This document shows positions 34,918 through 44,297 of a stretch of DNA of 64,000 nucleotides, in pieces. This stretch comes from Aestuariibacter sp. A3R04 (lineage in GTDB: Bacteria > Pseudomonadota > Gammaproteobacteria > Enterobacterales > Alteromonadaceae), in the NCBI RefSeq assembly GCF_018860805.1, contig NZ_JAHKQR010000003.1, positions 1 through 64,000 of the forward strand. Direction: 5' to 3'. The position numbers and the translations under genes are program-made. The notes beneath the pieces were generated by a model. It worked only from the letters and a program-made list of their open reading frames with translations, did not search any database and had not been told where the DNA came from. How positions within the stretch are numbered: position 1 is the first letter of the stretch; the number at the start of each line of letters is the position of its first letter.

Positions 34918-36987
34918 ATGAGTAATTCGTTATGTGTTGTTGAGCCAGACTGGAACGCCATCGAAGCTGCCACAATCACGGCCGCGCCATTCCTCAACGG
35001 GGAAGATGTGTTAGTGGTACCTACGCAATTCGGTGATCTCAAATTATCGGTGAGCGCGTTTGGGTTGCGCATTCAATGTGGTGAAAGTCATGATGCCGGG
35101 TTTGAAATACTTGCCTCTCAGCCTGTTAATGAACCACTTCAATACTCTGGTGATCAGACGCACAGTACGCTACTGGCGGGGGCCTATCGCCTCGAACTAT
35201 TCTCTGCACCACTTTACTTCAAACTCTATAAGAACGATATACTCATCCAGCAAAGTGCGACTGATGGTCATTTTGTTCGTCAGCATCGTGTACCGCCTTT
35301 CGCCAAAACTGAAAAAGGTTGGCTAGTGAGTCTCGAGCTGGATCACGACGAAGGGGTCTATGGCCTGGGTGAAAAATGGGGCAGTGTAAATAAGCGTGGT
35401 CAGTTGGTGCGCTCCTACAATCATGATGCCCTGGGCGTGAATGCAGAAAAATCTTATAAAAATACACCGTATGCGTGGAGCCCAAAAGGCTGGAACCTGT
35501 TTGTCCATACTCCCGCCCCCGTTACCCACGGCGTAGGCTTCCCTCAATGGTCTCAGCGAGCCTATATTTGTCTGGTAGAAGACGCTGCCTTGGATATGTT
35601 TCTTTATCACGAAGATACACCGGCTAAAAGCTTGCACAAGTACAGTGAACTCACTGGGTTTGCGCCAATACCGCCCACTTGGAGCTTAGGTGTTATTCTC
35701 TCTAAAGCATATTACCGGGATGCAGAAGAACTCTTGGCCGTAGCACGAGAAGTCAGAGAAAAGCACATGCCCTGCGACGTCATAACACTCGATGGAAGAG
35801 CTTGGCAAGATACCGATACTCGTTTTGCCTTTGAATGGGATCCAAAGCGGTATGCAAACCCAAAACCTGTAATAGACGAACTCAAATCACTGGGCTTTAA
35901 AATTTGCGTATGGGAATACCCCATGATTTCCGTGAATAATCCGCTGTTTGAAACCGCCAGAGAAAAAGGGTGGTTGATAAGAGACAAGCGTACGTCAGAT
36001 GCATACCGCTACGAGTGGGATTTGAGCCCGTTTGGCGAGGTACTGACGCCCCTGCCGGAATCGGGAATACTGGATTTTACAAATCCAGAAGCTTATGCCT
36101 TTTGGCGGGAATCCCACCGTCCGCTATTTGAACTTGGTATCGACATGATTAAAGCGGACTTTGGCGAACAAATTGAAGACGATAATATGCTTTCGTTCAG
36201 CGGAGACTCGGGGCATCGACTGCACAACGTTTACAGTATGCTATATAACCGCTGTGTCTACGAAGCCGCAGAAAAGTACTGTAAAACGGGCCCGTTTCTG
36301 TTTAGCCGTTCAGCCTGGACAGGTAGTCAGCGATATCCAGCACAATGGGGGGGCGACCCGCAGGCTGACTGGCAAGGTCTTGCCGCAAGTTTGCGAGGCA
36401 GTTTGTCATGGGGGTTGTCAGGCGGCCCATTCTTTGCGACAGATATCGGGGGGTTCTACAAAGACTGTCGCGATGCTGAACTGTATGTGCGTTGGGCACA
36501 GGCATCGGTATTTAGCGCCCACATGCGTTTACACGGGATTGGTCCACGGGAACCCTGGTCTTATGGGAAAGCAGCATCGGATGCCGTATTTAGTGCATTG
36601 AAGCTGCGCTATCGGCTTATTCCCTATTTGCAATCTGTCGCGACACAGGCGTCAAAAACCGGGTTGCCGGTACAACGTGCCATGGTGCTTGCCTTCCCTG
36701 ATGAGCCATTGTCTCACGCGTTTGAGCATCAATTTATGTGTGGCGATGATTTGCTGGTGGTGCCTTGTTTGGTACCCGGTGGCAAAGTGAAATATTACCT
36801 TCCTAAAGGAGAGTGGGTTTCTCTGAGCGGTGAAGAGGTAGTACAAGGGGGCGTTTATAAGGAAGACGTATTGGGCTTAGCCGAGATGGCCGTGTTCATT
36901 AGAAAAGGAAAGCAAATTGAACTTGGGCCGGAGGTGCAGCATACCGATATGGATATGTCTGCCATCACTCATTGGCCAGCGCAGTAG
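34918..36987 (+). CDS. GH31 family alpha-glycosidase, candidate sulfoquinovosidase
   Basis: A cytoplasmic (no signal peptide) GH31 retaining alpha-glycosidase of 689 residues. The nucleophile is Asp414 in IKADFGEQ and the acid/base is Asp480 in QWGGDPQAD. The barrel resembles YicI-type alpha-xylosidases (EWDPKRY, KICVWEYP, HMRLHGIGPREPW). The segment that in E. coli YihQ-type sulfoquinovosidases carries sulfonate-binding Arg and Trp reads AWQDTDTRFAFEWD here, so that signature is not evident. It shares a transcript with the sugar symporter. Context favours cleavage of sulfoquinovosyl glycerol or similar glycosides; from sequence alone, alpha-xylosidase or alpha-glucosidase activity is equally possible. 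Confidence 0.93.
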   Translation: MSNSLCVVEPDWNAIEAATITAAPFLNGEDVLVVPTQFGDLKLSVSAFGLRIQCGESHDAGFEILASQPVNEPLQYSGDQTHSTLLAGAYRLELFSAPLYFKLYKNDILIQQSATDGHFVRQHRVPPFAKTEKGWLVSLELDHDEGVYGLGEKWGSVNKRGQLVRSYNHDALGVNAEKSYKNTPYAWSPKGWNLFVHTPAPVTHGVGFPQWSQRAYICLVEDAALDMFLYHEDTPAKSLHKYSELTGFAPIPPTWSLGVILSKAYYRDAEELLAVAREVREKHMPCDVITLDGRAWQDTDTRFAFEWDPKRYANPKPVIDELKSLGFKICVWEYPMISVNNPLFETAREKGWLIRDKRTSDAYRYEWDLSPFGEVLTPLPESGILDFTNPEAYAFWRESHRPLFELGIDMIKADFGEQIEDDNMLSFSGDSGHRLHNVYSMLYNRCVYEAAEKYCKTGPFLFSRSAWTGSQRYPAQWGGDPQADWQGLAASLRGSLSWGLSGGPFFATDIGGFYKDCRDAELYVRWAQASVFSAHMRLHGIGPREPWSYGKAASDAVFSALKLRYRLIPYLQSVATQASKTGLPVQRAMVLAFPDEPLSHAFEHQFMCGDDLLVVPCLVPGGKVKYYLPKGEWVSLSGEEVVQGGVYKEDVLGLAEMAVFIRKGKQIELGPEVQHTDMDMSAITHWPAQ

Positions 36988-37003
36988 AGAAGGAGCGAAG
37001 TAA

Positions 37004-38731
37004 ATGGATATCACACTGACCCTTTTAACCTGCATGATGTTTATGACTCTGGTTGCAGTTATTTCTTATATGAAAACGAAAGGGGAAGTGAACACCCAGG
37101 ATGGTTACTTTCTTGCTGGTCGTGGACTTACTGGTACCTTCATTGCGGGCTCAATGATTCTGACCAATTTGTCCGCTGAACAGCTAATTGGCCTGAATGG
37201 TTCGGCATTTGGATATAACCTCAGCGCCATGGCCTGGGAAGTTACTGCGGGTATTTCCACAATTATCATGGCGCTAATTTTCTTGCCCCGTTACTTGGCT
37301 GGCGCCTTTTCTACCTTACCCGAGTTTCTTCGGGATCGCTTTGACGATAGTGTCAGGCGTATGACAGTGGTGTTGTTCATGGTGGGGTATTCACTGGTCA
37401 CTATACCTTCCGTGCTTTACTCTGGCTCCATTGCAGTATTGCGGTTGTTCGATGTGCCTGGCCTGTTCAATATCAGTTATGAAGCGGCGTTGGTATTTAC
37501 TATTGTTGTGGTAGGTACTGTCGGCGCTTTATATGCCATTTTCGGTGGCCTTAAAGCTGTGGCGGTATCAGACACCATTAATGGTATTGGACTGCTTATT
37601 GTGGGATTACTCGTTCCGGTACTGGGGCTTATTGCCTTGGGCGATGGCAGCTTTAGTGTTGGTTTATCCACCATTGCCACCACGGAAACTGAAAAGTTAA
37701 ATGCCATAGGTGGCGCCGATGACCCCGTGCCTTTCGGTACTATTTTTACCGGTATGATACTTGCGAACCTGTTTTACTGGGGCACCAATCAATACGTTAT
37801 TCAACGCACGTTAGGCGCCAAAAACCTGGTCGAAGGACAAAAGGGGGTACTGTTTTCCGGTTACTTCAAAGTACTTGTGCCGTTTATGATGATGCTTCCT
37901 GGTGTTATTGCTTACCACCTTTATCAGGATGAGCACCTGCAGACCATTGATCTCGCATACCCGCATTTGGTAAAAGATGTACTGCCACAATATTTGTCAG
38001 GTTTCTTTCTGGCGGTATTGCTTGGCGCAGTATTTAGCTCTTTTAACTCACTGTTGAACAGTGCGGCCACGCTTTTTTGTTTGGATGTGTACAAGCCGCT
38101 GAAGAAAAGTCCAGTGAGTGATGACCAGCTTATTCGAGTGGCAAAAATTACCAGCCTGATCATTGCTGTGCTTTCATTTATAACCGCACCGCTATTGATG
38201 TTTGCGCCGGAGGGACTGTGGCAAATCATTCGAATATTTACCGGGTTTTACAATATTCCGGTGATAACTATCGTGTTAGTAGGACTATTTACCAAACGCG
38301 TTCCTGCGCTGGCGGCTAAAGTTGCTATTTTATTCCATATTGTCGCGTATGCGTTATTAAAATTTGTCTGGGATGTGGATATCAATTTCATACATATCTA
38401 CGCTATTTTGTTTGCCATTGAATTGACCATTATGCTGGTGATCGGGCGGTTATATCCCATGGCCACGCCTTGGCATTTTACTCCGAAAGCCGCTGTCAAT
38501 ATGACGCCTTGGCGCTATGCCATCCCCAGTGCCATTGTTTTGGTGGGTCTTATTACCACGCTCTATATTGTGTTTTCACCGGTGGGTTTTGTGGGCGGCT
38601 TAAGCGATGCTTTTGCACCTGCGCTAATTGCTGTATGGGTGTCGTGTTTCTTTGCCATTGGCCTGAGTATGAAGTGGTGGAACAAACGCTATTCTCAGCG
38701 GCTTAAACGGCTGGTCAATGTGCCTTCCTGA
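37004..38731 (+). CDS. Sodium:solute symporter (SSS/SGLT-type sugar transporter)
   Basis: A 575-residue inner-membrane symporter of the SSS family with about 14 membrane segments. Family signatures include GYFLAGRGLTG, SAEQLIGLNGSAF, the GALYAIFGGLKAVAVSD region and FNSLLNSAATLF. It is closest in style to SGLT-like sugar transporters. The ATG, 16 bases after the GH31 stop, follows a strong AAGGAG site, so the two genes are co-expressed. It should bring the intact glycoside or the free sulfosugar into the cytoplasm for the GH31 enzyme and dioxygenase. Confidence 0.93.
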   Translation: MDITLTLLTCMMFMTLVAVISYMKTKGEVNTQDGYFLAGRGLTGTFIAGSMILTNLSAEQLIGLNGSAFGYNLSAMAWEVTAGISTIIMALIFLPRYLAGAFSTLPEFLRDRFDDSVRRMTVVLFMVGYSLVTIPSVLYSGSIAVLRLFDVPGLFNISYEAALVFTIVVVGTVGALYAIFGGLKAVAVSDTINGIGLLIVGLLVPVLGLIALGDGSFSVGLSTIATTETEKLNAIGGADDPVPFGTIFTGMILANLFYWGTNQYVIQRTLGAKNLVEGQKGVLFSGYFKVLVPFMMMLPGVIAYHLYQDEHLQTIDLAYPHLVKDVLPQYLSGFFLAVLLGAVFSSFNSLLNSAATLFCLDVYKPLKKSPVSDDQLIRVAKITSLIIAVLSFITAPLLMFAPEGLWQIIRIFTGFYNIPVITIVLVGLFTKRVPALAAKVAILFHIVAYALLKFVWDVDINFIHIYAILFAIELTIMLVIGRLYPMATPWHFTPKAAVNMTPWRYAIPSAIVLVGLITTLYIVFSPVGFVGGLSDAFAPALIAVWVSCFFAIGLSMKWWNKRYSQRLKRLVNVPS

Positions 38732-38848
38732 ATATTAACGGGCAAAAAGATATTGCACTGGAACGCTAGTCAAAAGAGATCCTCGAAATAAATCAAAAAA
38801 GTTAACATAGTGTTTGCAAAATATTAAACTTTTGTTTAAATTGGTTAC

Positions 38849-38860
38849 TCTTATATAAGA
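38849..38860. promoter_or_regulatory. Candidate GntR operator, distal copy before the TonB receptor
   Basis: Perfect palindrome TCTTATATAAGA followed by CAT, exactly as before the GH31 gene. First of a pair. Confidence 0.72.
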
Positions 38861-38879
38861 CATCAGATGGAAGATTGCT

Positions 38880-38891
38880 TCTTATATAAGA
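38880..38891. promoter_or_regulatory. Candidate GntR operator, proximal copy before the TonB receptor
   Basis: Second perfect TCTTATATAAGA palindrome, about 31 bases (roughly three helical turns) after the first, so both lie on the same DNA face. Confidence 0.72.
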
Positions 38892-39034
38892 CTACTTATG
38901 CTGTAGATGTCGCGTAGTGCATTAGTCTACGTCAACAATAAAAACCGAATGCGCAAGCGCTGGTGCTCAGTCCCTAACAAGTCATTGTGAACACCGGTAA
39001 AAAGTGCGAAAAGCGAAACACCCTGGAGAACAAC

Positions 39035-41455
39035 ATGAATACAACTAGGTCATTGGTCAGTCGAGCGGTAACTCTTGCTATGACGTCCGGATTATTTGTT
39101 AGCACGCTAAGTTTTGCACAGGACAATGAACAAAGCGGTGACGCCGTTGATGACAAGTCCTTCGAACAAATTGTGGTTACTTCACAGAAGCGAGTGCAGA
39201 GTATCAGTGATGTTCCTGTTGCTGTTTCTGTACTCAGAGGTGATCAAATAGACGCAGCCTTTGCCAATAGTGTTGAGAATCTCCAGGCCCTCGTGCCGTC
39301 AGTCAGTTTTCGAAAAGGTACCACGACCCGTAACTCTGCACTTACGGTACGTGGTATCGGCACCATCTCCTTTAGTATTGCTGCAGAACCAAGTGTAGCT
39401 ACCGTTGTTGATGGCGTTGTATTAGGGCGTTCAGGGCAAGCATTTGCTGATTTGTATGACGTGGACAGAATTGAAGTTCTACGGGGCCCACAGGGCACTT
39501 TGTTTGGTAAAAATGCCTCGGCTGGGGTTGTAAATATCACCACCAAAACCCCTTCCGACGAATTGACGGGCAGTTTGTCCACTGAATTCTATCAAGACAA
39601 TGAATATCGCCTGAAAGGCACTGTAAGCGGTGGACTGACTGATGAAATATCTGCAAGCCTGACGGTATTCCAGGGTAAGTTTGACGGTTACATCGACAAT
39701 GTATTTAACAATGAGAAAGTCAATGGTTATGACCGCCAGGGCGCGCGGGCGGTGGTTTTCTATGAGCCGTCAGATGACCTTTCCGTCAAGTTTATCAGTG
39801 AATTCTATAGCGCAGACGATGATTGCTGTGCTGATTTAGAAGGGTTGCCAAGTGGCCGGAACCCAGATTCTAAAGCCGCGCCTAATAGTAATGGCATTGT
39901 CGACGGTGTGGCAGATATTGATCTTGAACAACGCCGAATTGACCATGACTTTGAATCTCGAACTGTTGACGACCACGCGGCGTTTTCTGTGCAGGTAGAC
40001 AAGACGGTGGGTGACTATACGTATACGTCTATCACTGCCCAGCGTTCGTGGGAAAACACGGAGTACCGGGAAGGAGATTTTACCTCGACGGCCGGAGACA
40101 GTAATGAGCCTGTGTTTGGCGCACAGTTTCTTCTGCATGACGTAGGGCCTCAGGAGTGGAGTCAATTTTCACAGGAATTTCGCGTAGCCTCAAACCTCGA
40201 TGGCCCGTTTAATTTCCTCGCTGGCTTGTTTTACTGGAATATGGACTCCGAGCGCAGCTTTACCCGTGATGCCAGCTGTCAAAATAACGCGGGTCAGTTA
40301 GATGAGGCAATGGCATTTTACGCACAGAACAATCTGTCAGGTGAAGCGCTGACTACCGCGATGTCTGATTTAGGAGCGTATGCAGCTTCTCTGGGCGTAA
40401 CTTGCAACGCAAACGACATTGTTTCTGCAACGGCGTATATGAGCACAGAATTCAATAACTGGGCGCTGTACGGTGATGGTACGTATGATCTCAGTGATGA
40501 CTTAAGGCTGATATTTGGGTTGCGCTATACCGACGATGAAGTGTCGTATACCCATCGACGTGTGAGCAATGACGAATATGGTCGCCGGGGTGTGGGTGTG
40601 CGTCCAGCGACCGAGAATACTGATACGCAGGGTAGTGTGGATGAAACTAATCTGTCAGGACGTCTTGGAATTCAATACGATATCGCTCAGGGACAAATGA
40701 TTTACGGTACGTATTCCCAAGGCTACAAAGGCCCGGGATTCAATGTCTACTATAACTTCAATCCAGACAATGATGGTCGCCCGATTGGCGCAGAAGAGTC
40801 AGATTCAATTGAAGTGGGATATAAATATGCCAGCCGTGATTTACTGTTAAACGTAGCGTTATTTGCTACGGATATCGAAGGCTTCCAGGCAAACAACTTT
40901 GATTGTTCTGACGGTGCCTGTATTACGCGGCTGACAAATGCAGGTGATGTATCGACGCAAGGTGTTGAAGTAGACTTTATGTGGCATGCCACTGATAACC
41001 TTACTCTCATAGGTGGTGCTGCTTACACGAAAGCGGAAATAGATAAGTTTAACTGCCCGGTAGAAGTGGATCCCGATGCTTGTACTGATCGCTCTGGACT
41101 AGACGTTCCTTTCTCACCAGACTTGAAATACTCACTATCAGCTGAGTACTTTATGGAAACATCTCACGGTTTTGACCTGGTTTACAATGCTTCATATGTG
41201 TATACCGACGAGCAGTATTCGGATTTGCCAGGTAATACCGGTAGCTTTAACCCAGCGTCACTACTGCCTGATTACTCGATGGTAAACGCCAGTGTGGGTA
41301 TGTCGTTTAACGAAGATGCGCTGCGCGTATCCCTGATTGCGAAGAACCTACTGGATGAAAGCTATGCCACTACCTATAGTGGGGACAACTTCCGCTATCA
41401 AATTCCAAGGGATGCTGATCGCTACTTCGGCATTGCGCTAAAAGCACAATTCTAA
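39035..41455 (+). CDS. TonB-dependent outer-membrane receptor of the sulfosugar locus
   Basis: An 806-residue receptor with a signal peptide ending in LSFAQ, a plug domain (FEQIVVTSQKR, SISDVPVAVSVL, VEVLRGPQGTLFGKNASAGVVNI) and a beta-barrel ending in YFGIALKAQF. The TonB box is probably the QIVVTSQK region. The ATG at 39035 has a GGAG ribosome site; an upstream GTG at 38987 is less likely. Two copies of the GntR operator palindrome precede it, and a strong terminator follows. It should import the pathway's glycoside across the outer membrane. The FxxIVVTSQKR type is common among polysaccharide and glycoside receptors of marine bacteria. Confidence 0.93.
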   Translation: MNTTRSLVSRAVTLAMTSGLFVSTLSFAQDNEQSGDAVDDKSFEQIVVTSQKRVQSISDVPVAVSVLRGDQIDAAFANSVENLQALVPSVSFRKGTTTRNSALTVRGIGTISFSIAAEPSVATVVDGVVLGRSGQAFADLYDVDRIEVLRGPQGTLFGKNASAGVVNITTKTPSDELTGSLSTEFYQDNEYRLKGTVSGGLTDEISASLTVFQGKFDGYIDNVFNNEKVNGYDRQGARAVVFYEPSDDLSVKFISEFYSADDDCCADLEGLPSGRNPDSKAAPNSNGIVDGVADIDLEQRRIDHDFESRTVDDHAAFSVQVDKTVGDYTYTSITAQRSWENTEYREGDFTSTAGDSNEPVFGAQFLLHDVGPQEWSQFSQEFRVASNLDGPFNFLAGLFYWNMDSERSFTRDASCQNNAGQLDEAMAFYAQNNLSGEALTTAMSDLGAYAASLGVTCNANDIVSATAYMSTEFNNWALYGDGTYDLSDDLRLIFGLRYTDDEVSYTHRRVSNDEYGRRGVGVRPATENTDTQGSVDETNLSGRLGIQYDIAQGQMIYGTYSQGYKGPGFNVYYNFNPDNDGRPIGAEESDSIEVGYKYASRDLLLNVALFATDIEGFQANNFDCSDGACITRLTNAGDVSTQGVEVDFMWHATDNLTLIGGAAYTKAEIDKFNCPVEVDPDACTDRSGLDVPFSPDLKYSLSAEYFMETSHGFDLVYNASYVYTDEQYSDLPGNTGSFNPASLLPDYSMVNASVGMSFNEDALRVSLIAKNLLDESYATTYSGDNFRYQIPRDADRYFGIALKAQF

Positions 41456-41479
41456 TAAAAAAGTAGTAGTGTGTGTTCG

Positions 41480-41505
41480 TGGGGCGTATATACGCCCCAT
41501 TTTTT
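41480..41505 (+). terminator. Rho-independent terminator after the TonB receptor
   Basis: A perfect GC-rich inverted repeat TGGGGCGTA / TACGCCCCA (41480-41499) followed by a run of T residues, 25 bases after the receptor stop. Confidence 0.92.
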
Positions 41506-41531
41506 GTTCGAAGTGAATAGTGAAAAGGCTG

Positions 41532-42122
41532 TTAGAACCGGTATTCGATACCAATACTGGCTTGCTTTAGGTCTGTATCGAAGTTGGTGTCGTCGACATC
41601 GTCAGCCAGCGTATCAGCGTCTAAATCTGCATCGTACACTGTGTACTCTGCATTGATTAGAAAGTGCTTGGTCACGTTGTAAGACAAACCAGCACCAATG
41701 AATAAGCTTTCGTCATCGTAGCTGCCGGTCGCGCCTGCGACATCGTAGTCAGTATCCCACCAAAGCTGACCTGCTTTAGCATACACGGCAAAGCGATTAG
41801 TGAGCGGCAAAGTACCTTTGATAGCAGCTGTCCAGCCATCGGTGTCTGCGTTTGACAACGCATTGCCGTAATCTCCGAAATCTATAATTGAACCCTCAAA
41901 GGCCAGGTAGCGGTTAAAGCGATAGCCTATTAGTCCTTGAAATACGTCTTTGTCATCGTCAAAGTCGCCGGCACCATCAATCTTGAGGTAGCCATAATTT
42001 CCTCCCACGTATACACCCGGATCATCCTGCCAAGGCGTATCGAGTGACTGTGCCTGTGTGTTGAAAGAAGAAAAGGCCGTTATTGCTGAAACACTGGCGA
42101 TAAAGGATAGTGATTTAGTCAT
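41532..42122 (-). CDS. Small outer-membrane beta-barrel protein
   Basis: A 196-residue exported protein with a signal peptide (FIASVSAITAFSSFNTQAQS), alternating beta-strand patterning and a C-terminal Phe in SIGIEYRF, typical of 8-stranded OmpA/OmpW-like barrels assembled by the BAM complex. The ATG at 42122 follows AAGGAG and is preferred to the start at 42140. Acidic loops (DADLDADTLADDVDD) may bind cations. The function is unknown. It is convergent with the sulfosugar TonB receptor and separated from it by the terminator, so it probably is not part of that pathway. Confidence 0.88.
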   Translation of the reverse strand: MTKSLSFIASVSAITAFSSFNTQAQSLDTPWQDDPGVYVGGNYGYLKIDGAGDFDDDKDVFQGLIGYRFNRYLAFEGSIIDFGDYGNALSNADTDGWTAAIKGTLPLTNRFAVYAKAGQLWWDTDYDVAGATGSYDDESLFIGAGLSYNVTKHFLINAEYTVYDADLDADTLADDVDDTNFDTDLKQASIGIEYRF

Positions 42123-42391
42123 GGATATACTCCTTAACATTGTTACATGTCGGTGGGCTTAATTGTTTAGTTTCTCTAGAGAACAGATGAAGTCAGTTTG
42201 CACACCGTCTGTGTTTACTTCATTAGGAGCATTTCAATTAGCGTACCAAAATGGTTGTATGAAAGCTGGTCGATCTGAGAGCTATACAGACGGTATTTGA
42301 GTGAATCTTGTACTGTTTGTAGGGGGCAGTGCAAAAGTGTCAGGGGGATGTGTAGGGATTACAAATGTCACTGAATAGAGTTGCGAAAAAC

Positions 42392-42413
42392 AAACAGCTC
42401 CGAAGAGCTGTTT
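42392..42413 (-). terminator. Rho-independent terminator after cyoE
   Basis: A 9-bp stem AAACAGCTC / GAGCTGTTT with, on the minus strand, a UUCG tetraloop and a following T-rich tract (TTTGTTTTT). It lies 5 bases beyond the cyoE stop and ends the cyo operon. Confidence 0.88.
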
Positions 42414-42417
42414 TTAA

Positions 42418-43314
42418 TCATAGTGCAATGGCAAAGAGCGAGGTGGCTGTATCGTGATAATCTACGGCCATGGCGATGGACAGCACTGTAATATTCAGAA
42501 TAGAAAATCCGAATACCTGGCGGGCCCAGCCATTAACGTCTATATCACTGCGATAACCCCTGAGTGCCATTAACAACCACCAGAAGCTGGTGGTGCAAGC
42601 AACGGCCATAAATCCAAGACCTGTATAGCCACTAATTGGCAACAACAGGGTCACCAATGCAAACACTGCGATGTACAGCACAATGTGGTGCTTGGCTTTG
42701 CCGATACCTTCTGCCACCGGAAGTACCGGGATATTCGCTGCTTCGTAATCTTTGAAGCGGAAAATGGCGATGGCATAAGAATGCGGCATTTGCCATAAAC
42801 TAAACATCACCAGCAAAATGGCAGCAGCGGTATCAAACTGCGCACTTACTGCACAATAGCCAACCACTGGCGGTACGGCACCTGACAGACTGCCCACTAA
42901 GGTCCCATACACCGAGTTGCGTTTCATGTAGAGGCTGTAGAGCCCGACATACACAACGTAACCCAAGGCAGCAAAAAATACTGCGGTGGGATTCGTGTAA
43001 GCAACGAGCAACGAAAAACCGGCCACACCCAACACAATACCGTGCCAGAAAGCGGCTTTTGCGGACATCTCACCCGTCACTGTAACCCGTGTACGAGTGC
43101 GTTGCATCTTGGCATCAATATCCCGGTCAATGCAGTTATTGATCGCACATCCTGATGCAACAACCAGTGATAATCCCAGCAGTGTTGCTGTCATCAGAAG
43201 TATGTCAATTTCACCCCGCGAGGCCAGCAGAAAACCGCCGGCTACGGAAATGAGATTACCCATGATGATACCGGGTTTTGTCACTGTTAAATATCGACGA
43301 AATATGGGTTTCAT
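42418..43314 (-). CDS. cyoE: Protohaem IX farnesyltransferase (haem O synthase)
   Basis: A polytopic UbiA-family prenyltransferase of 298 residues making haem O for cytochrome bo. Signatures: [16 protein letters not shown] at the N-terminus, the first Asp-rich motif in [15 protein letters not shown], and the conserved [15 protein letters not shown] loop. The ATG at 43314 matches the length of the E. coli enzyme; a TTG at 43335 would add 7 residues. It is the last gene of cyoABCDE and is followed by a terminator. Confidence 0.96.
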   Translation of the reverse strand: MKPIFRRYLTVTKPGIIMGNLISVAGGFLLASRGEIDILLMTATLLGLSLVVASGCAINNCIDRDIDAKMQRTRTRVTVTGEMSAKAAFWHGIVLGVAGFSLLVAYTNPTAVFFAALGYVVYVGLYSLYMKRNSVYGTLVGSLSGAVPPVVGYCAVSAQFDTAAAILLVMFSLWQMPHSYAIAIFRFKDYEAANIPVLPVAEGIGKAKHHIVLYIAVFALVTLLLPISGYTGLGFMAVACTTSFWWLLMALRGYRSDIDVNGWARQVFGFSILNITVLSIAMAVDYHDTATSLFAIAL

Positions 43315-43362
43315 TTGCCCGTTTACCTCATTCAACCATTCTGAGATGTACCAGCCAGAAGG

Positions 43363-43701
43363 CTAGTACATCATCATCGCGTTTGACTCGTAAATGATCC
43401 AGACGGACAAGCCAACTACCATAAAGATAATCAGTGCACTGAACAGGAACGAGATTGTGTTTGCTTTACCTTCTTCTGTGACGAAATTCAGGTGCAGGAA
43501 GTACTTCAAATGTACCCAAATCTGTACCAGACCCAGAGTCACGACACTCCAGATGGTGGTAGTTTTGCTGAAATCACCTTCCATGACCATCCAAAAGGGG
43601 ATCACGGTGAGAATGACAGACAAGACAAAACCAATGACATAAGACTTCACATCACCATGGTCTTCTGCGTGGCTAACAGCATTTGTATCGTGCTGACTCA
43701 T
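43363..43701 (-). CDS. cyoD: Cytochrome bo ubiquinol oxidase subunit IV
   Basis: A 112-residue protein with three membrane segments (VIGFVLSVILTVIPFWMV; IWSVVTLGLVQIWVHLKYFLHL; ISFLFSALIIFMVVGLSVWI), as in CyoD/CtaF. The start codon shares one base with the cyoC stop (TAATG), so it is translationally coupled; the longer frame to 43740 is an artefact. Subunit IV helps assembly of the CuB site. Confidence 0.94.
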   Translation of the reverse strand: MSQHDTNAVSHAEDHGDVKSYVIGFVLSVILTVIPFWMVMEGDFSKTTTIWSVVTLGLVQIWVHLKYFLHLNFVTEEGKANTISFLFSALIIFMVVGLSVWIIYESNAMMMY

Positions 43702-44297
43702 TACAGTGCTCCCATCAGATAAACAACGGTAAATACGCAAATCCAGACAATGTCCAGAAAGTGCCAGAACAAGCTTAAGCAGCTCAGGCGCGTAACGGTT
43801 TTATCAGGCAGTCCGCGGCGCATCACCTCGATGATCATAATCGTCATCCAGACAAGACCAGAGGACACGTGCAAGCCGTGCAAACCGACCAACGAGAAGA
43901 ATGCTGTTAAAAACGCACTTTCCTGTGGGCCATTGCCATGGACGATCAAGTGATGAAATTCGTAAATTTCCATGCCGATAAAGACCGCACCGAAAACCCA
44001 GGTTACGGCAAGCCACAGTAATGTGCCGCCTTTGTTTTGCTTGTGGGCTGCAATCATAGCAAACCCAAAGGTAATACTGCTTAACAGCAATGCTGCTGTC
44101 TCTACGGCCACGAAGTCCAGTTCGAAAATGTCCTTACCAGATACTCCGCCAGCGGTATTCATAAATAATACCGCGTATGTTGCGAAGAACGAGGCAAATA
44201 ACAGGCAATCGGTCATCAAGTACAGCCAGAAACCGAATACGTTATTGTTTTCGTGATGCTCGTGATCGTGGTGCATATCAGCTGCTACTGTGCTCAT
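43701..44297 (-). CDS. cyoC: Cytochrome bo ubiquinol oxidase subunit III
   Basis: A 198-residue, five-helix subunit III with [23 protein letters not shown] near the start and [13 protein letters not shown] in the second half, as in CyoC. The start overlaps the cyoB stop (ATGA) and its own stop overlaps cyoD (TAATG). It stabilises the oxidase core. Confidence 0.96.
   Translation of the reverse strand: MSTVAADMHHDHEHHENNNVFGFWLYLMTDCLLFASFFATYAVLFMNTAGGVSGKDIFELDFVAVETAALLLSSITFGFAMIAAHKQNKGGTLLWLAVTWVFGAVFIGMEIYEFHHLIVHGNGPQESAFLTAFFSLVGLHGLHVSSGLVWMTIMIIEVMRRGLPDKTVTRLSCLSLFWHFLDIVWICVFTVVYLMGAL

Larger units (their letters stand above)
38732..39034. other. Control region before the locus TonB receptor
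   Basis: About 300 gene-free bases. It is AT-rich and holds two identical 12-bp palindromes TCTTATATAAGA, 31 bases apart start to start (about three helical turns), which suggests cooperative binding by the GntR regulator. No terminator hairpin for the upstream symporter gene was found. Confidence 0.6.
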
